Source: Spirodela intermedia (lineage: Eukaryota; Streptophyta; Magnoliopsida; Alismatales; Araceae). Taken from it: a DNA stretch of 64,000 nt. The notes beneath the pieces were generated by a model. That model was not told the origin of the DNA and searched no databases. It was given only the letters and a program-made list of their open reading frames with translations. The position numbers and the translations under genes are program-made. Positions 63,448 through 64,000 of the stretch are shown here, piece after piece (the stretch's first letter is position 1; each line of letters begins with the position of its first letter). The stretch is taken from positions 7,476,231 through 7,540,230 of the forward strand of contig LR746269.1 of the NCBI GenBank assembly GCA_902729315.2, given 5' to 3'.

Positions 63448-63908
63448 ACCTTCAGACAAATCTTTTCCATCCTTCTCCGCATGGGCGGAAAGTCTCTCTC
63501 CGAGTTCTCCCTTCAACCCGTTCATAGGAATTCCACGCATTCCGGCCTGTTCACGCAATTCGCGAATCCCCATCTTCCGGATGATGTCAACATCATCAAC
63601 CCTCTCCGCCTCCCCTCCGTCGGAACTCGTCGTCTTCCTCTTACTCCCAACGGAAGATTCCGGGAGCAGCGCCTCTCTGGATACTTTCTCTTCTTCCTTG
63701 CTCAGAGCCGCATCCAGCCTCCGGACCTGAAAGTCAACAGGCGACAGGCCATACATCGGTGCAGGAGAAATCACTTGGAGGGTACAGAGCAAGAGGGCGA
63801 GAATAAGATCAGATGAGTACTCACGAGGGTCCGCTTGATGCCGGTGGATTCGAGGCCGCGGAGCTCTAGCTGTGCTCGCAACTCCTCCACCTCGAGCTTT
63901 TCCGACAT
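63448..63908 (-). pseudogene. PARP2: PARP2-like 5' exons with two SAP domains
   Basis: Exons 63908-63825 and 63726-63448 give about 121 aa. SAP domain 1 (LEVEELRAQLELRGLESTG, residues about 5-35) and SAP domain 2 (GIRELREQAGMRGIPMNGL, about 81-108) with a GSKRK nuclear signal between them match the DNA-binding N-terminus of plant PARP2, which ADP-ribosylates proteins at DNA breaks. The next conserved segment (KLVTSTKKG, like VTATKKGAAVLDQW) appears at about 63322-63296, then stops follow. The WGR and catalytic domains are not visible between here and 60.3 kb. So the gene looks 5'-only and degraded, unless the remaining exons are too diverged for me to see. Exon 2 could end at 63450 instead. 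Confidence 0.6.
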
Positions 63909-64000
63909 TCCTGCTCGCAGCAGGGGAGGAGGAGTAGAAGAAGCAGGAACTGGAATTCAGTAGGGGCTAAAGAGCGGTGCGGGATCTACGACGGAGAGGG

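Overview
This is nuclear DNA of a flowering plant. The evidence is GT-AG spliced genes of plant-specific families (FLZ zinc finger, MORF editing factor, RSH1, PMEI-pectinesterase), plant promoter motifs (TATA, site II TGGGCY, ACGT boxes) and long AT-rich repeat tracts. GC-rich genes (pectinesterases, ERF, FAHD1) next to AT-richer ones (RSH1) hint at a monocot, but that is inference. No rRNA, tRNA, CRISPR or prokaryotic-type system was seen.

Positions 1-26.5 kb are gene-rich. In order: the 3' end of a FANCI homologue (+); two tandem box C/D snoRNAs on the minus strand whose guide matches 18S rRNA, apparently within a non-coding minus-strand transcript; a small FLZ protein (+); a seven-exon FAHD1 acylpyruvase (+); a frameshifted AP2/ERF gene (-); a complete 24-exon RSH1 (p)ppGpp enzyme (-, 889 aa); and MORF3 (-, 264 aa), with site II elements upstream.

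Positions 26.5-36.6 kb are AT-rich with no convincing gene. They hold dispersed repeats that recur further right (27.7-28.2 kb related to 51.7-52.4 kb; 31.8-33.0 kb related to 54.1-55.2 kb) and a short tandem array near 28.9 kb.

Positions 36.6-60.3 kb form a large inverted duplication. Each arm carries an intact PMEI-pectinesterase gene (38055-39906 + and 56940-58791 -, convergent, 576 aa each). Between the arms lie a decayed Ty3/Gypsy LTR retrotransposon (41764-51644, -) and a fold-back-like palindrome (about 51.65-52.55 kb). The right arm has about 2.6 kb of extra sequence. The two pectinesterases are visibly diverged except for about 475 bp, including the whole intron, where I found no difference; this points to recent gene conversion.

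Positions 60.3-64 kb hold a degraded WD40-repeat fragment (+), mostly unassignable sequence, and at the right edge the first two (SAP-domain) exons of a PARP2-like gene (-) whose catalytic part is not found downstream.

The genes are unrelated housekeeping and stress genes (DNA repair, rRNA modification, stringent response, organelle RNA editing, cell wall) rather than one pathway. The strongest novel points are the snoRNA pair and the structure and conversion history of the pectinesterase inverted repeat.
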